The notes: a model not told the origin generated them from the sequence alone. A DNA stretch of 64,000 nucleotides from Cervus elaphus (GCF_910594005.1 NC_057820.1:811001-875000), one strand, 5' to 3'; shown: positions 44,442-56,400, numbered from the stretch's first letter. Made by a program: numbers and translations.

Positions 44442-44596
44442 AATTAAAATGGGCAAAGGACTTGAATAGACATTTCTCTAGGAAGGATGTATGAATAGCC
44501 AACAAGCACACGAAAAATTGCTGAGCATTGCTAATTGTCAGGGAAACAAAAATCAAAACCACAATGGGAAGATACAACCTCACACCCATTCCGTGC

Positions 44597-44956
44597 AGTT
44601 CAGTCGCGCAGTCGTGTCCGACTCTTTGCGACCCCATGGACTGCAGCACACCAGGCCTCCCGGTCCATCATCAGCTCCCGGAGCTTGCTCAAACTCATGT
44701 CCATCGAGTCAGTGATGCCATCCAACCATCTCATCCTCTGTCGTCCCCTTCTTCTCCTGCCCTCAATCTTTCCAGCATTAGGGTCTTTCCCAATGAGTCA
44801 GTTCTTTGCATCAGGTGACCAAAGTATTGGAGCTTCAGCTTCAGCCTCAGTCCTTCCAGTGAATATTCAGGACTGATTTCCTTTAGGATGGACTGGTTGG
44901 ATCTCCTTGTGGTCCAAGGGACTCTCAAGAGTCTTCTCCAACACCACAGTTGTAAA
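44597..44956 (-). mobile_element. BovB 3' fragment, minus strand
   Basis: CAGTTCAGTCGCGCAGTCGT through GCTTGCTCAAACTCATGTCC, TTTCCAGCATTAGGGTC and GTCTTCTCCAACACCACAGT are the reverse complement of the terminal roughly 360 bp of BovB. Only the last C-terminal codons are covered, with frameshifts. Confidence 0.93.
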
Positions 44957-45030
44957 ACACCTGGGCCCTGCCCACCAGCAAATCCTGGAAGGACCCACCT
45001 TGTGGGAGGGAAGAAGGCTGTATCTTCCAG

Positions 45031-45176
45031 TTCAGATTCATGCTATTTTTTTTGTTTTGATTGCAGGCACAGCCTGTGGGATCTTAGTTCCCTGACCAAG
45101 GGTGGAACACCAGCCCTTGGCAGTGAAAACTCGGAGTCTTAACCACTGGGCCAGCAGGGAATTCCCTCAAATTCAA
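45031..45176 (-). mobile_element. CHR-type SINE, short, minus strand
   Basis: TTTTTTTTGTTTTGATTGCA, then GGGATCTTAGTTCCCTGACC, GTCTTAACCACTGGGCCAGC and AGGGAATTCCC is the reverse complement of a CHR SINE (45047-45166). TTCAGATTCA at 45031 and CTCAAATTCA at 45167 may be the decayed duplication. Confidence 0.85.
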
Positions 45177-45484
45177 GGTCTTAATTGTAATCAATACCCA
45201 GAAAAACAGCTGGATGCTGGTCACAGTATCGTCCACCAGAATGAGAGCCACAGAGGGGACCGGGCAGACCCAGGGGCTGTCAGGCTCTGCCTGCAGGTGG
45301 CCCCAGGTTATCCATTGGCCGCTCTGCCAATGAACAGGCCCGTGACCGCAACCCTCCTGAGTGAGCGGACAGGGGCAGCCCCTGGACAGCATAAATCACG
45401 TCCTTTCCGCCACCAGGTCCGGGCGGAGTCCCTCCCAGAGGACCAGCATCCGCGTGCCCTAAATCCCGACGCTGGTGACTGATG
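45177..45484. other. Unique sequence
   Basis: Spacer between the transposon cluster and the next AT-rich island. No gene or repeat recognised. Confidence 0.5.
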
Positions 45485-45905
45485 CCCCTGCTTCCCACAC
45501 GCCGGCTCCACCATCTGCTTACAGGGAGACATAAACTTGGAATAAGCGTGTCCCACTGATTTTAACTGGGCTAATTTATAGCTCACAAGCGGAGGAGCGG
45601 GCGCCGCGGCGAGTTCTCCAGCCACCGGGGAGCCTGCAGCCCGGCCCCGCATGTATGATCACGCCCGATAAGGTCGGCGCAGATGACGGCGCAGCCAGCA
45701 ACCCCCGAAAGCACCTGGGAGAAGAGCCCTGCACAGCGCCACCGCGGGGGGATTTATTCCTGAGTTAAACACTCCCAGCCCCAACGGAAGCCTATTCATT
45801 TTCACAATCAGCTTTCTTCCCCGTTGTAAACAGGCTCTTTCTAAAACTTGTGCATGATTTTAATTACAGATAAGTTTCTCTTTAAAGGCCGGGCATTCAC
45901 GCCCG
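45485..45905. promoter_or_regulatory. Candidate conserved non-coding element, bipartite
   Basis: The left block has GACTGATGCC and TTTTAACTGGGCTAATTTAT. The GC-rich centre has GCCCGATAAGGTCGG (GATA). The right block has GGATTTATTCCTGAGTTAAAC, CTATTCATTTTCACAATCAG, GATTTTAATTACAGATAAG and CTCTTTAAAGG. It is non-repetitive and lies between two transposon-rich stretches yet is itself transposon-free, which supports constraint (inference). Confidence 0.45.
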
Positions 45906-46934
45906 GGCTGGCGCGATGAATTCACTACATCTCCATGTTCCCGGTGTCCAGCTGGTGTACCGGCTGGGGGGCCGCTGACCCGACTGGCACGCAGGCGGCC
46001 GCCGGGTTCTGGGTGTCCCTGGGCCCGGGGGCACGATGAGGAAGCCACAGGGGACCATGGAACGCAGACCCTCCAGCACCTGAGCTCGTGCCGGGGTGGG
46101 GGCATGGCGGGAGCAGCTGGGCTGCTGCTGCCCGAGGGGGAGGTGGCCTCAGGCCCCACGTGGGCCCATCTGGACACAGTGCAGGGGGCTGGCTGTCAGT
46201 CCAGCACTGGAGCCAGCTCTGGGCCACCTCTTCCGAGAAGCCTCCCAGACCCGGCCTTCCGCAGCCCCTCCTGGGGGTCACCACTTCCTGTCCCCCGCCC
46301 AGCAGGTCCATCACCCCCCCGTGGGGTCTCTGCTCCCCCACGGAGAGCGCTGAGGGCCCCACACGGAGCCCAGGGCGAGCCACACAGAGAGGCACAGAGG
46401 AAGGTGTTTGGCAAAGACAAGCTTGTTCTCAGTGCTGGCGACCACGCCTGACGTGCTGACGACCCGGGGCCTCTCGGAGCCTCCACCGGGTAGCACTGCT
46501 CGCAGTCAGGGGCCTCGGCCGAGCCCAGGAACACGTGGTGTGAGCTTGTGGGGCGCTCTGGTGTGTCGGCGGGGCGAGGGGGTGGTCCCAGCAAGACAAA
46601 ACACTACTCGACCCCCACAGCCCAGAGCGGAGAGCCAGGCCGGAGCCAGGGCGTGTGATGCCTGTGCACACATGTGCACATGTGAGTGTGCAGCGTGCAC
46701 ACGTGTGCACGGAGCCTGACCTCACCCCAGACTGCCCACAAGCCTGGTTAGCTTTGCCATGGGTTGTGAGCAACTTGGGTTTGAAGGAAAGCTGTTTTAT
46801 TGATAGAAAAAGATGACAACCAAAGCTGAGCTGCAGACTCAGCCCTCAGATCTCAGCCCGAGGGGTCCTGATGCCAGAGCCCCCACCCCCACCCCCGCCC
46901 CACACACGAGGGCCTGGTGGAGCCACCGCGGCCA
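45906..46934. other. GC-rich unique sequence with a short TG/CA patch
   Basis: A short alternating purine-pyrimidine patch (GTGCACACATGTGCACATG) lies at 46664-46712. No gene is supported. Confidence 0.5.
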
Positions 46935-47095
46935 CGATTCTTCAGCCATAAATGACACCGGCAAGTCCTCACCCTGTGTTACTGCGGCTTCGCCCGTAAT
47001 AACTTTAAATCCCATTATGATCACCTCACTTTACAACATGCTCTGGCCCCGGGATCAATATATCAAGAGAGCCGATTGCCGGTTACGATCCGGCC
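46935..47095. promoter_or_regulatory. Candidate conserved non-coding element
   Basis: It contains CCATAAATGACACCGG, CGTAATAACTTTAAATCCC, CATTATGATCACCTC, GATCAATATATCAAGAG and CCAAGATGGCTGG (YY1-like). Compact AT-rich island, non-repetitive. Confidence 0.42.
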
Positions 47096-47465
47096 AAGAT
47101 GGCTGGAGCCCGCCTGGGCAGCCCCAGGCAGAGGCCATCAGGGCCCGGACCAGCCCGCCTGCGCCGGGGCAGAACCAGGAGTGGGGGTGGGGGTCCACAG
47201 AAGACACACGGGGCCTGCTGAGGTCACTCACGGGGGTCGGCACAGAACGCAGCCCTGCCCTGCCTGATCCTCCCATTTCCCAAGCTCGTGGGTCCCTTGG
47301 GAGGGGGAGGCCAGCGCTGGCCCCCGCCCCAGGGTGAAGCACCTCCATGTGGCCAGACCCTCCCTCAAGGGCCCCTGGGTGCTCCACGGTGGAGGCCCCC
47401 ACAGGCCTGGCTCTCAGAGTTCCCGGGGGCTCATAGCCTGGCAAGGCGGCCAAATTGAGGCAACC
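47096..47465. other. GC-rich unique sequence
   Basis: Nothing recognised. Confidence 0.5.
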
Positions 47466-47782
47466 AAGAGACGATTCAAACCAGTCCATCCTGAAGGGAA
47501 TCAACCCTGAGTGTTCACTGGCAGAACTGATGTTGAAGCTTTGGCCACCTGAGGTGAAGAGCAGACTCTTTGGGAAAGACCCTGATGCTGGGAAAGATTG
47601 AAGGTGGGAGGAGAAGGGGACAGCAAAGGATGAGATGGTTGGATGCCATCACCGACTCAATGGACACGAGTTTGAGTAATATCAGGGAGATAGTGAAGGA
47701 CGGGGAGGCCTGGCGTGCTGCAGTCCTTTGGGTTGCAAAGAGTCAGACACGACTTAGCAAGTGAACGATAAGAGACAATTCA
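47466..47782 (+). mobile_element. BovB 3' fragment with target-site duplication
   Basis: The body at 47479-47769 covers the C-terminal coding end and 3' terminus (GCAAAGAGTCAGACACGACT). The duplication AAGAGACGATTCA (47466-47478) and AAGAGACAATTCA (47770-47782) differs at one position. It sits at the left edge of an old LINE-1 3'-UTR. Confidence 0.93.
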
Positions 47783-48548
47783 GCCTTCGCTAGAAACACT
47801 ACGAAATTGACAGTCCTTTCCCACTGGCCTCGTGGGTGGACAGAGACGTGAGGACACAGGCCCCTTTCTTACAAAGCTCAACATCCTCTTGCCACACAAT
47901 CCAGCAATGACGTCCCTCCATGCTTCCCCAGGGGAAGTGGAAACATGTCCCTGCAGAAACCTGCCCACAAGTGTGTATAGCAGCTCTGTTCTCAGTTGCC
48001 TGAGCCTGGAACCAGCCAAGGCATCCTTCAGAAGGTGAGTGGATAAGTAAACTGTGGTCCATCCAGACAGTGGAACATCACTCAGCCAAGAGAAAAGAGC
48101 CGACAGGGCATGAGAGACGTGGAGGAACCTTCAGTGCGTATGACAGTGAAAGAAGCCAATCCAGAAAGCCTGCACGCTGCGATCCGAGCCTGTGACATCT
48201 GGAAAAACCCGTGGAGACGGTGCAAGGAGCCGCAGTTGCCAGGGGCGGAGGGCGAGAGGGACAGGCCCCCCGCGGAGTCCTAGGGCCATGAGCCTGCTCT
48301 GAGTGACGCTGTCCTGGAGGACACTCATCACTGTGTGTCTGTCCAGGCCCCCAGAAGGCACAGCATCAGTCCTGAGCCTGGGGGAGGCCGTGGCTATGGG
48401 AGGTGAGGATCAAGACTAAAGTTCCCTCTGGGGACGTGTTGACGGTGGGGAAGCTTGGGGGGCTGTCGGCGGGGATGGGAATTTCTGTACATCTGCTTGA
48501 TGTTCTGTGAACCCAAAACTGTTCTAAAAAGCATTGATTTAAAAACAC
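47783..48548 (+). mobile_element. Old LINE-1 3'-UTR, plus strand
   Basis: CACAATCCAGCAATGACGTC, GTGTGTATAGCAGCTCTGTT, CAGAAGGTGAGTGGATAAGT, AACATCACTCAGCCAAGAG, GTGAAAGAAGCCAATCCAGA, GTTGCCAGGGGCGGAGGG and AACCCAAAACTGTTCTAAAA follow an L1M 3'-UTR in order. About 750 bp, strongly CpG- and GC-shifted. Confidence 0.78.
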
Positions 48549-49809
48549 AGGTGAACAAATGCTATGAGTGGGCGATTTTCTCCCGTTTCAGAGGCCTGCC
48601 CTCATCCGTGGATGGAGACAGGAGCCGGGGTCCCTCAGGCGCAGCTGACACCCCGACAGCCCAGACTGTGGGTGGCCCACCCGGGGTGTCTCCAAGAGCG
48701 TCAGTCCAGCAGAGCAGGCCCAGCAGCGCTGTGATCTCCTGGAGCAGGGAACCCGGCCTGGCCCTGTGGGGAGGGGGTGAACAGCCAAGGCCCCAAAAGC
48801 AGAAAGAGGGGGCCCTCTCACCCCAAATACCCAGGACCTCAGACCCCTGCTGCAGCCGCTGCCGTGCACGGGCGGCATGTGAGGACCGCTATGAAAGGCA
48901 CAGGCGTGCGCACACATGCACACACCCGGGGCTCGCATTTGCCTGCCTGTATGTGCACAGGCCCCGTAGACATGGCCCCACGCAGGCCCACACCTGCCCG
49001 GCATGCAAAACCAGCCCAGTTCAGAAGAGCGCAGGCGGGCCGTGGGTTCCTGTGTGCCCAGGAGCTGTGGCCGCACCGGGGGCACCGCACCCCTCCCTCC
49101 TGCCCTGCCAGTCCCCGGGCTGGGGGTCGGCCTCCGGGACAGCCCCAGGGGTGCAGCATGTCTCAGCGGCCAGCCCCAGAGCCGCCCCGGGTGGTTGCGG
49201 TCAGGGCCAGAAGGGCCTGCCCCAGACTCTCAGATTTGGGGCCAGCCTCCGGCCCCAGTCTCTGATGACTGCTCCCTGGCTCCCTGGGGTTTATCTGGGT
49301 TCCGAAGTCTTGGCGAGGCCCAGAGCAGACCCGGCCTGGGAAGGACTGTTGTTTTTGGGCCCAGAGGTGTGGTGAATGGCCTGTCACTCCAGGCTGGTGG
49401 GTGACTGCCCCAGCCTTGCTTCCCTGACACACAGGGGCAGCCCGGGGCCATGGGAGGCAGAATCTGAATGGACATGTGGAGCCTGAGCAGTCCCGTCCAC
49501 CGCTCTGCCCCCGGGGAGCCCCCTGTGTGCTGGGACTGCTGCAGCGGGGGGTGGGGGCGTCACCTATCCCCGCAGAGGCAGTGGAGGGGCAGTGATGGGC
49601 CAGCATGGAGATACTGAGATACGAGGCCCAAGGGCCAGGAGCCTAGGGTGCGGCAGGGTGTCCAGAACAGAGGGGAGGGGCCGACCTGCGTGGCCAGGCG
49701 CCCAGGCCCTGGGGAGGAGCCGCTAGACCCAGGGCCCTCTGCTGCGGGCAGGGGGGCCCAGAGCCGGGGGTGGGCTAGGAGGCCGGCCCCTCCCTCTCTC
49801 CCTGCCCGC
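48549..49809. other. GC-rich unique sequence, no gene supported
   Basis: The 306-codon frame from 48455 spans the LINE-1 end and unique DNA and has no domain. Nothing else recognised. Confidence 0.5.
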
Positions 49810-50420
49810 CCGTCTTCAGTGATTTGGAAGTGTAGAAAATGGGATTATCCAGAAACAGATGTGCACAAAAGGGGTGAAATGGAAAGTGTTACTGCGGGCC
49901 AGCCTTTGATTACCTCTGACTGCAGCGCTGTCCCAGCCCGGTGGGGACTCGGCCCCAGCCAGAGCCCTGCCGAGGCGCCTCATTGAAATTGAATTGATAC
50001 TTTGTGAACTTCATTTGCGAATAATGTGATCTGACAGGGACAAATGTGACGGGGAATTGTTTTCAAACCTGCTCCAAATGAAACTTATTACTGGGTAAGT
50101 GCAGACGCCTTTGTCTGGCCGCCCCCTTCCCTGGGCCGGGCCCTGAATATGCATCAGCCTGGCGGTAATTGAATTGATGACGGGGCGGGGAGGGGGGTGG
50201 CGGGCGGTGCCCTCCCCAGGCCGCAGGTCGGCAGGCCCGGCGCCCACCCTGCCCGCAAGCCCGCTGGTGGCCCCGCGGCCTCGTCAGGCCTCCACGTCTT
50301 ACATATTAATTTCCCCTCGCCAAGCGAAGCTCAAACCCAGTTAGCGGGATTGATGAAGGCGGCGAAAGGAGAGGACGCACGCTGATTCCACCTTTTCAGC
50401 TTCGATTAGCTCGGCCCGGA
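49810..50420. promoter_or_regulatory. Candidate conserved element cluster with repeated AATTGAATTGAT
   Basis: It contains CAGTGATTTGGAAGTG, GGGATTATCCAG, the word AATTGAATTGAT at both 49987 and 50167, GCGAATAATGTGATC, GAAACTTATTACTGGG, a TCF/SOX-like GCCTTTGTCTGG, GAATATGCATCAGCC, CTTACATATTAATTTCCCC and CTTCGATTAGC. A CpG-rich piece (50180-50290) lies inside it. Non-repetitive. Confidence 0.47.
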
Positions 50421-51427
50421 GTTATCCCCGTCAGAGCTCCATTACGCGGCGGGCGGCCTGCGAGGCTGGAGGCTTCCTGGCCATTATGCCCCCGCGCCCA
50501 CCCCATCACAGGCCCAGAGGAGGCATCGCTACTGCCCGCCTGGTGGGGGTGGGGGGGTCTTCTCTGCTGTCGTCGGGCGGCCCTGGGGTCCAGCCCTGAC
50601 CCGGGGAGGAATGCTCACACGCTGGCCCCACACAGGCTGACACGCTCCCCATTTAGCCGTCAAACCACCCCCCAAAGGGAGGGACATGGGCCTTGTCAGA
50701 TCAGGAGATGAGTCCCTGGAGCCAGCCCGCAACCCCGAGTGTCCACCTCCTCCTCCCAGCACGAGGCGCCTTCGCAGGACACAGGCTGGGAGCCTGTCCT
50801 TAGCTCCACACCTGACAGTGATGGGGACCAGGGACCGCCCTGGTCCCCCGACAGGCCCGTGTGCCCGCTGCCGAGGACACCCATGCCAAACGCCCCACCC
50901 CTAGGCCCAGGAAGAGGCCACATGGCCCACTCCCACAGCCCCAGCTGATCCGGGGCCTTTCCAAGGGTCTCCCCCTATAGCCGCCCTGGGCCCTTCTGTT
51001 CCCCAAGTTCCCATGCTGTGGGGGCCGAAGCCCTGGACCCCAGGCAGCCCGGTGCAGCCACGCTCCAGCCTGTGGGTCCGGGCCTGGGCACACAGCCCCG
51101 CTCCATCTCCCGGAGGATCTGAAGGCAGAGCGGTGCAGGCTGCATTCCACCCCTGCCCCTCTCCTCTGGGAGAAGATCTGATTACTGTCCGGCCGACGTG
51201 ACCCAAGGGGGTGCAGGTCACAGGAGGGGCGCCCCTTCGGTGCAGGGCAGCCCCACCCAAGGCCACAGCCTGGGTCTCCCCGCCAAGTGCTCTGAGACCC
51301 GCCCCTCCCACCCTGTGAGTCCGAGGGGGCCAAGACTCTCCTCAGCAACCCCCAAGGGACGCCGGACGGCCCCCACCTCCTCTCCCCTCCTTCTCTCGTC
51401 AACTCCAGCCCCGGGGACTCATTGTCC
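50421..51427. other. GC-rich unique sequence
   Basis: The first 70 bases still have CCATTACGCGGCG and GGCCATTATGCCC, so the preceding element may extend to about 50490. No gene recognised. Confidence 0.5.
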
Positions 51428-51740
51428 TCATCTGCGTTCTTAATTCAAGTGAAATTCACACAACCTGAAGGTAAGCATCTTAAGCTGTATATTCAGTGGC
51501 ACTAAGTGTGTTCCCAATGTTATGCACCATCACCACCATCTACTTCCCCATCCAGCACCCCCAAAAACCCCCACCCCATCGGCACCCACCCAAGTCACCC
51601 CAAAAACCCCCACCCCATTGGCACCCACCCCAGTCACCCCCCAACCAACCTGCTTCTGTCCCCACGGGTTGACAGTCATACCTGGGTGGCCCCTCGTGTC
51701 TGGCTCCTCCACTTGGCATGCGGTCCTGCAGGTTCAGCCT
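51428..51740 (-). mobile_element. Old LINE-1 3'-UTR with an internal tandem duplication
   Basis: AATTCAAGTGAAATTCACAC, GTATATTCAGTGGCACTAAG and ATGCACCATCACCACCATCT are the reverse complement of an L1M 3' end. Inside it, a 39-bp C-rich unit (starting CAAAAACCCCCACCCCAT) occurs at 51562 and again at 51601. Confidence 0.75.
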
Positions 51741-51748
51741 GAGGTTGC

Positions 51749-51860
51749 AGGCTGCGCCGCCTTGGACCCGGCGCACGGCGGCGTGTGTCCCAGCACAGAC
51801 AGGCTGCGCCGCCTTGGACCCGGCGCACTGCAGCGTGCGTCCCAGCACAGATAGGCTGCA
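51749..51860. repeat. 52-bp tandem duplication with internal hairpin
   Basis: AGGCTGCGCCGCCTTGGACC starts units at 51749 and 51801, and a truncated third begins at 51853 (period 52). Each full unit contains the inverted pair GCGCCG...CGGCGC around a 9-base loop. Confidence 0.88.
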
Positions 51861-52078
51861 CCACCGTCTGCTTGCCGGCTGGTGAACACCTGTGCTGCTC
51901 CCACTCCTCGGCCCCCGGGAACCGCGCCGCAGTCAGGCAGTGCTCCGAGCCCCCAGCCTGCATGGCGGCTGCCCCCCAGAACCAGTCCCACAAAGACAGG
52001 CTGCCTGGTCCCCCCGGCCGTCTCCTGTGCAGGATGCAGAAGGGGACCCGGCGGGTATGGGGACTGGGCAGTGCCCTG
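51861..52078. other. GC-rich unique sequence
   Basis: Nothing recognised. Confidence 0.45.
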
Positions 52079-52321
52079 GCCCTCCTCAGGGGGCGTGCGC
52101 GCTGTCTCTCAGCCCTGTCCAACTCTGTGGCCCCATGACTGCAGCCCGCCAGGCTCCTCTGTCCATGGGGTTCTCCAGGCAAGAATACCATAGTGAGTTG
52201 CCATTTCCTCCTCCAGGGGGTCTTCTCTACCCAGGCACTGAGCCTGCGTCTCTTATGTATACCTACATTGGCAGGCGGGTTCTTTACCACTAGCGCCACC
52301 TGAGAAGCCCTCCTTGGTGGG
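52079..52321 (-). mobile_element. Bov-tA type SINE with imperfect duplication
   Basis: The reverse complement of Bov-tA (CAGCCCTGTCCAACTCTGTG to GGCGGGTTCTTTACCACTAG) occupies 52094-52306. GCCCTCCTCAGGGGG before and GCCCTCCTTGGTGGG after look like a decayed target duplication. Confidence 0.9.
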
Positions 52322-53465
52322 CACCCAGCAAAATTACCAACAGTCCTACCCCATCCCCACAGCACCAGGGCCAGCCAATAGCAGAGGGCACCCCTGTGGC
52401 ACCAGCTGACCACTGCCCTTGGGGAGCTGGGGTCTGGCACAACCTGCGCCCTCTTCCCTGGCCGACCCCAGACGCCCTGGTTCCTAGCGCCCCAGGGTGA
52501 CCCTCCGGCCTGCCCCAAGCACAAGGAGCTCTCTCCACCAGGACCCTTTCCATGGTGTGGACTTCTTTGACTCTTAAATGTGGGAACCAATGATTTACGA
52601 GATGGCCGAGATAAGAGAGTTTTCTCGTGGCGTCTGAGCTGGAACTTGACAATCTGAGCTCAGCCCTGGGGGGGACGGTGGAGGCCCCGCCGCGGGGAGG
52701 AGGCCGTGGACAGCTAGCTTTCCCGGGTCCAGCACGTGCCCTCTGACTGCCCAGTGCAGTTGGGCTCAGTCTCTCTAGCCAGCAAGAGGACACAGTGACA
52801 ATGGCCATAAAAATCGACTTCTGTTTGTTACATGCAGTCCAGCCTGAGCTGTAAATTTATCCTGGGCCCTCGAGCAGGCATGACTTACAGAATCCCCGAT
52901 GCCAGTGGTCATCAGCAGGGGGGCAGACCGGGAGGGCTGGAGGGGAGGCCGGGCACTCAGTGAGGGGGCGGGAAGGTGACCAGCCAGGCCTGCTTCCCAG
53001 GGCCACCTGGTTGTCCGGGGGCAGAATTTTCCATGAAACTCATGGCAGCTTATTTGACAAAAGCCTGCCACCCCCCCCACAACATGGGTGTGAGTTGGCC
53101 CCTCAGTCCCACCATGGTCAGCAAACCCCACTGGGTCTGGAGCGATGCCACTGGTGGGGGCTGAGCAGGAAAGAGCCGCTGCCCAGGAAGAGGGTGAGTG
53201 GTGGGAGAAGCCGACGCGGAGGGAGCATCGGTCAGACACTGGCAGGATGGAGATTCAGGTCTCTAGGGGTCTCAGAGGTAGTCCCTGGGCCTCATCTGGG
53301 CTTTGATGACAGGCAGAACTTGCCCAGCTTTGGGCTGTAGAGAGGGAGGGAGCTGTCAGGCCTGGTGGAGGGCAAGGACAGGGGGGAACCAGGGCTAACC
53401 TCATCCTCTCTCCCCTGACCACCCTCAGCCAGCACCACCATCCCCCGACTGAATCACTGTGATGG
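52322..53465. other. Unique sequence, no gene supported
   Basis: An AT-richer patch (CCAATGATTTACGAGATGG near 52587; CCATAAAAATCGACTTCTG near 52805) is not clearly an element. No exon recognised. Confidence 0.45.
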
Positions 53466-56400
53466 TGTCCTCCTCACTGCTCTCCTCACTGCCCTCCTCA
53501 CTGTCCTCCTCACCGTCCTCCTCACTGTCCTCACCATCCTCCTCACCATCCTCCTCACTGTCCTCCTCACCGTCCTCACTGTCCTCCTCACCGTCCTCCT
53601 CACTGTCCTCCTTACTGCCCTCCTCACTGTCCTCACTGTCCTCCTCACCATCCTCCTCACTGTCCTCCTCACCATCCTCCTCACTATCCTCCTCGCTGTC
53701 CTCATTGTCCTCCTCACTGTCCTTACTGTCCTCACTGTCCTCCTCACCGTCCTCCTCACTGTCCTCCTCACTGTCCTCCTCACCATCCTCCTCACCGTCC
53801 TCCTCACTGTCTTCCTCACTGTCCTCCTCACTGCCCTCACCATCCTCCTCACCGTCCTCCTCACCGTCCTCCTCACTGTCCTCCTCACTGCCCTCACTGC
53901 CCTCCTCACTGTCCTCCTCACTGTCCTCACCATCCTCCTCACTGTCCTCCTCACTGCCCTCACTGCCCTCCTCACTGCCCTCCTCACTATCCTCACTGCC
54001 CTCCTCACTATCCTCACTGCCCTCCTCACTATCCTCACTGTCCTCCTCACTACCCTCACTGTCCTCCTCACTGCCCTCACTGTCCTCCTCACTGTCCTCC
54101 TCACCATCCTACTCACTGTCCTCCTCACCATCCTACTCACTGTCCTCCTCACTGTCCTCACCATCCTACTCACTGTCCTCCTCACTGTCCTCCTCACCGT
54201 CCTCGTCACTGTCCTCCTCACTGCCCTCACTGTCCTCCTCACTGTCCTCACTGTCCTCCTCACTGCCCTCACTGTCCTCCTCACTGTCCTCCTCACTGTC
54301 CTCACTGTCTCCTCACTGCCCTCACTGTCCTCCTCACTGTCCTCCTCACCATCCTACTCACTGTCCTCCTCACTGTCCTCCTCACCATCCTACTCACTGT
54401 CCTCCTCACTGTCCTCCTCACCGTCCTCCTCACTGTCCTCTTCACTGCCCTCACTGTCCTCCTCACCATCCTACTCACTGTCCTCCTCACTGTCCTCCTC
54501 ACCATCCTACTCACTGTCCTCCTCACTGTCCTCCTCACCGTCCTCGTCACTGTCCTCCTCACTGCCCTCACTGTCCTCCTCACTGCCCTCACTGTCCTCC
54601 TCACTGCCCTCACTGTCCTCCTCACTGTCCTCCTCACCATCCTCCTCACTGTCCTCCTCACCGTCCTCGTCACTGTCCTCCTCACTGTCCTCCTCACCAT
54701 CCTCCTCACTGTCCTCCTCACTGTCCTCCTCACTGTCCTCCTCACCATCCTACTCACTGTCCTCCTCACTGCCCTCACTGTCCTCCTCACTGTCCTCACT
54801 GTTCTCCTCACTGTCCTCCTCACCGTCCTCCTCACTGTCCTCCTCACTGTGCTCCTCACTGTCCTCACTGCCCTCACTGTCCTCCTCACTGTCCTCCTCA
54901 CCATCCTCCTCACTGTCCTCCTCACCGTCCTCGTCACTGTCCTCCTCACTGCCCTCACTGTCCTCCTCACTGCCCTCACTGTCCTCCTCACTGTCCTCAC
55001 TGTCCTCCTCACTGTCCTCCTCACCATCCTCCTCACTGTCCTCCTCACCATCCTCCTCACCGTCCTCCTCACTGTCCTCCTCACCGTCCTCCTCACTGTC
55101 CTCCTCACCATCCTCCTCACCGTCCTCCTCACTGTCCTCCTCACCATCCTACTCACTGTCCTCCTCACTGTCCTCCTCACCGTCCTCCTCACTGTCCTCC
55201 TCACCATTCTCCTCACCGTCCTCCTCACTGTCCTCCTCACCATCCTCCTCACTGTCCTCCTCACCATCCTCCTCACCGTCCTCCTCACCATCCTCCTCAC
55301 CGTCCTCGTCACTGTCCTCCTCACTGTCCTCCTCACCGTCCTCCTCACTGTCCTCCTCACTGCCCTCACTGTCCTCCTCACTGTCCTCCTCACCATCCTC
55401 CTCACCGTCCTCGTCACTGTCCTCCTCACTATCCTCCTCAATGTCCTCCTCACCATCCTCCTCACTGTCCTCCTCACCGTCCTCCTCACTGTCCTCCTCA
55501 CCGTCCTCCTCACCATCCTCCTCACTGTCCTCCTCACCATCCTACTCACTGTCCTCCTCACTGTCCTCCTCACCGTCCTCGTCACTGTCCTCCTCACTGC
55601 CCTCACTGTCCTCCTCACTGCCCTCACTGTCCTCCTCACTGTCCTCCTCACCATCCTACTCACTGTCCTCCTCACTGTCCTCCTCACCGTCCTCATCACT
55701 GTCCTCCTACTGCCCTCACTGTCCTCCTCACTGCCCTCACTGTCCTCCTCACTGTCCTCCTCACCATCCTACTCACTGTCCTCCTCACTGTCCTCCTCAC
55801 CGTCCTCGTCACTGTCCTCCTCACTGCCCTCACTGTCCTCCTCACTGTCCTCACTGTCCTCCTCACTGCCCTCACTGTCCTCCTCACTGCCCTCACTGTC
55901 CTCCTCACTGTCCTCACTGTCCTCCTCACTGTCCTCCTCACCATCCTCCTCACTGTCCTCTTCACCGTCCTCCTGACTATCCTCCTCACTGCCCTCACTA
56001 TCCTCCTCACTGTCCTCCTCACCGTCCTCATCACTGTCCTCCTCACTGCCCTCACTGTCCTCCTCACTGCCCTCACTGTCCTCCTCACTGTCCTCCTCAC
56101 CGTCCTCGTCACTGTCCTCCTCACTGTCCTCCTCACCGTCCTCGTCACTGTCCTCCTCACTGTCCTCCTCACTGTCCTCACTGTCCTCACCATCCTCCTC
56201 ACTGTCCTCCTCACTGCCCTCACTGCCCTCCTCACTGTCCTCCTCACTGTCCTCACTGTCCTCACCATCCTCCTCACTGTCCTCCTCACTGTCCTCACTG
56301 TCCTCCTCACTGTCCTCCTCACTGCCCTCACTGTCCTCCTCACTGCCCTCACTGTCCTCCTCACTGTCCTCCTCACCATCCTCCTCACTGTCCTCCTCAC

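Larger units (their letters stand above)
43536..44592 (+). mobile_element. LINE-1 ORF2 C-terminal region and 3'-UTR, plus strand
   Basis: A second LINE-1 starts immediately after the preceding 3'-UTR. CACCAAAAGGAATAAAACAT, GGTAAAAGATTTATACTTTT, ATGGATTAGAATATCCATTA and GCAGTGTGGCATTAGCATAA follow ORF2. After a CHR SINE, GGGCAAAGGACTTGAATAGA and AACCACAATGGGAAGATACA follow the 3'-UTR. It ends where a minus-strand BovB adjoins. Confidence 0.88.
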
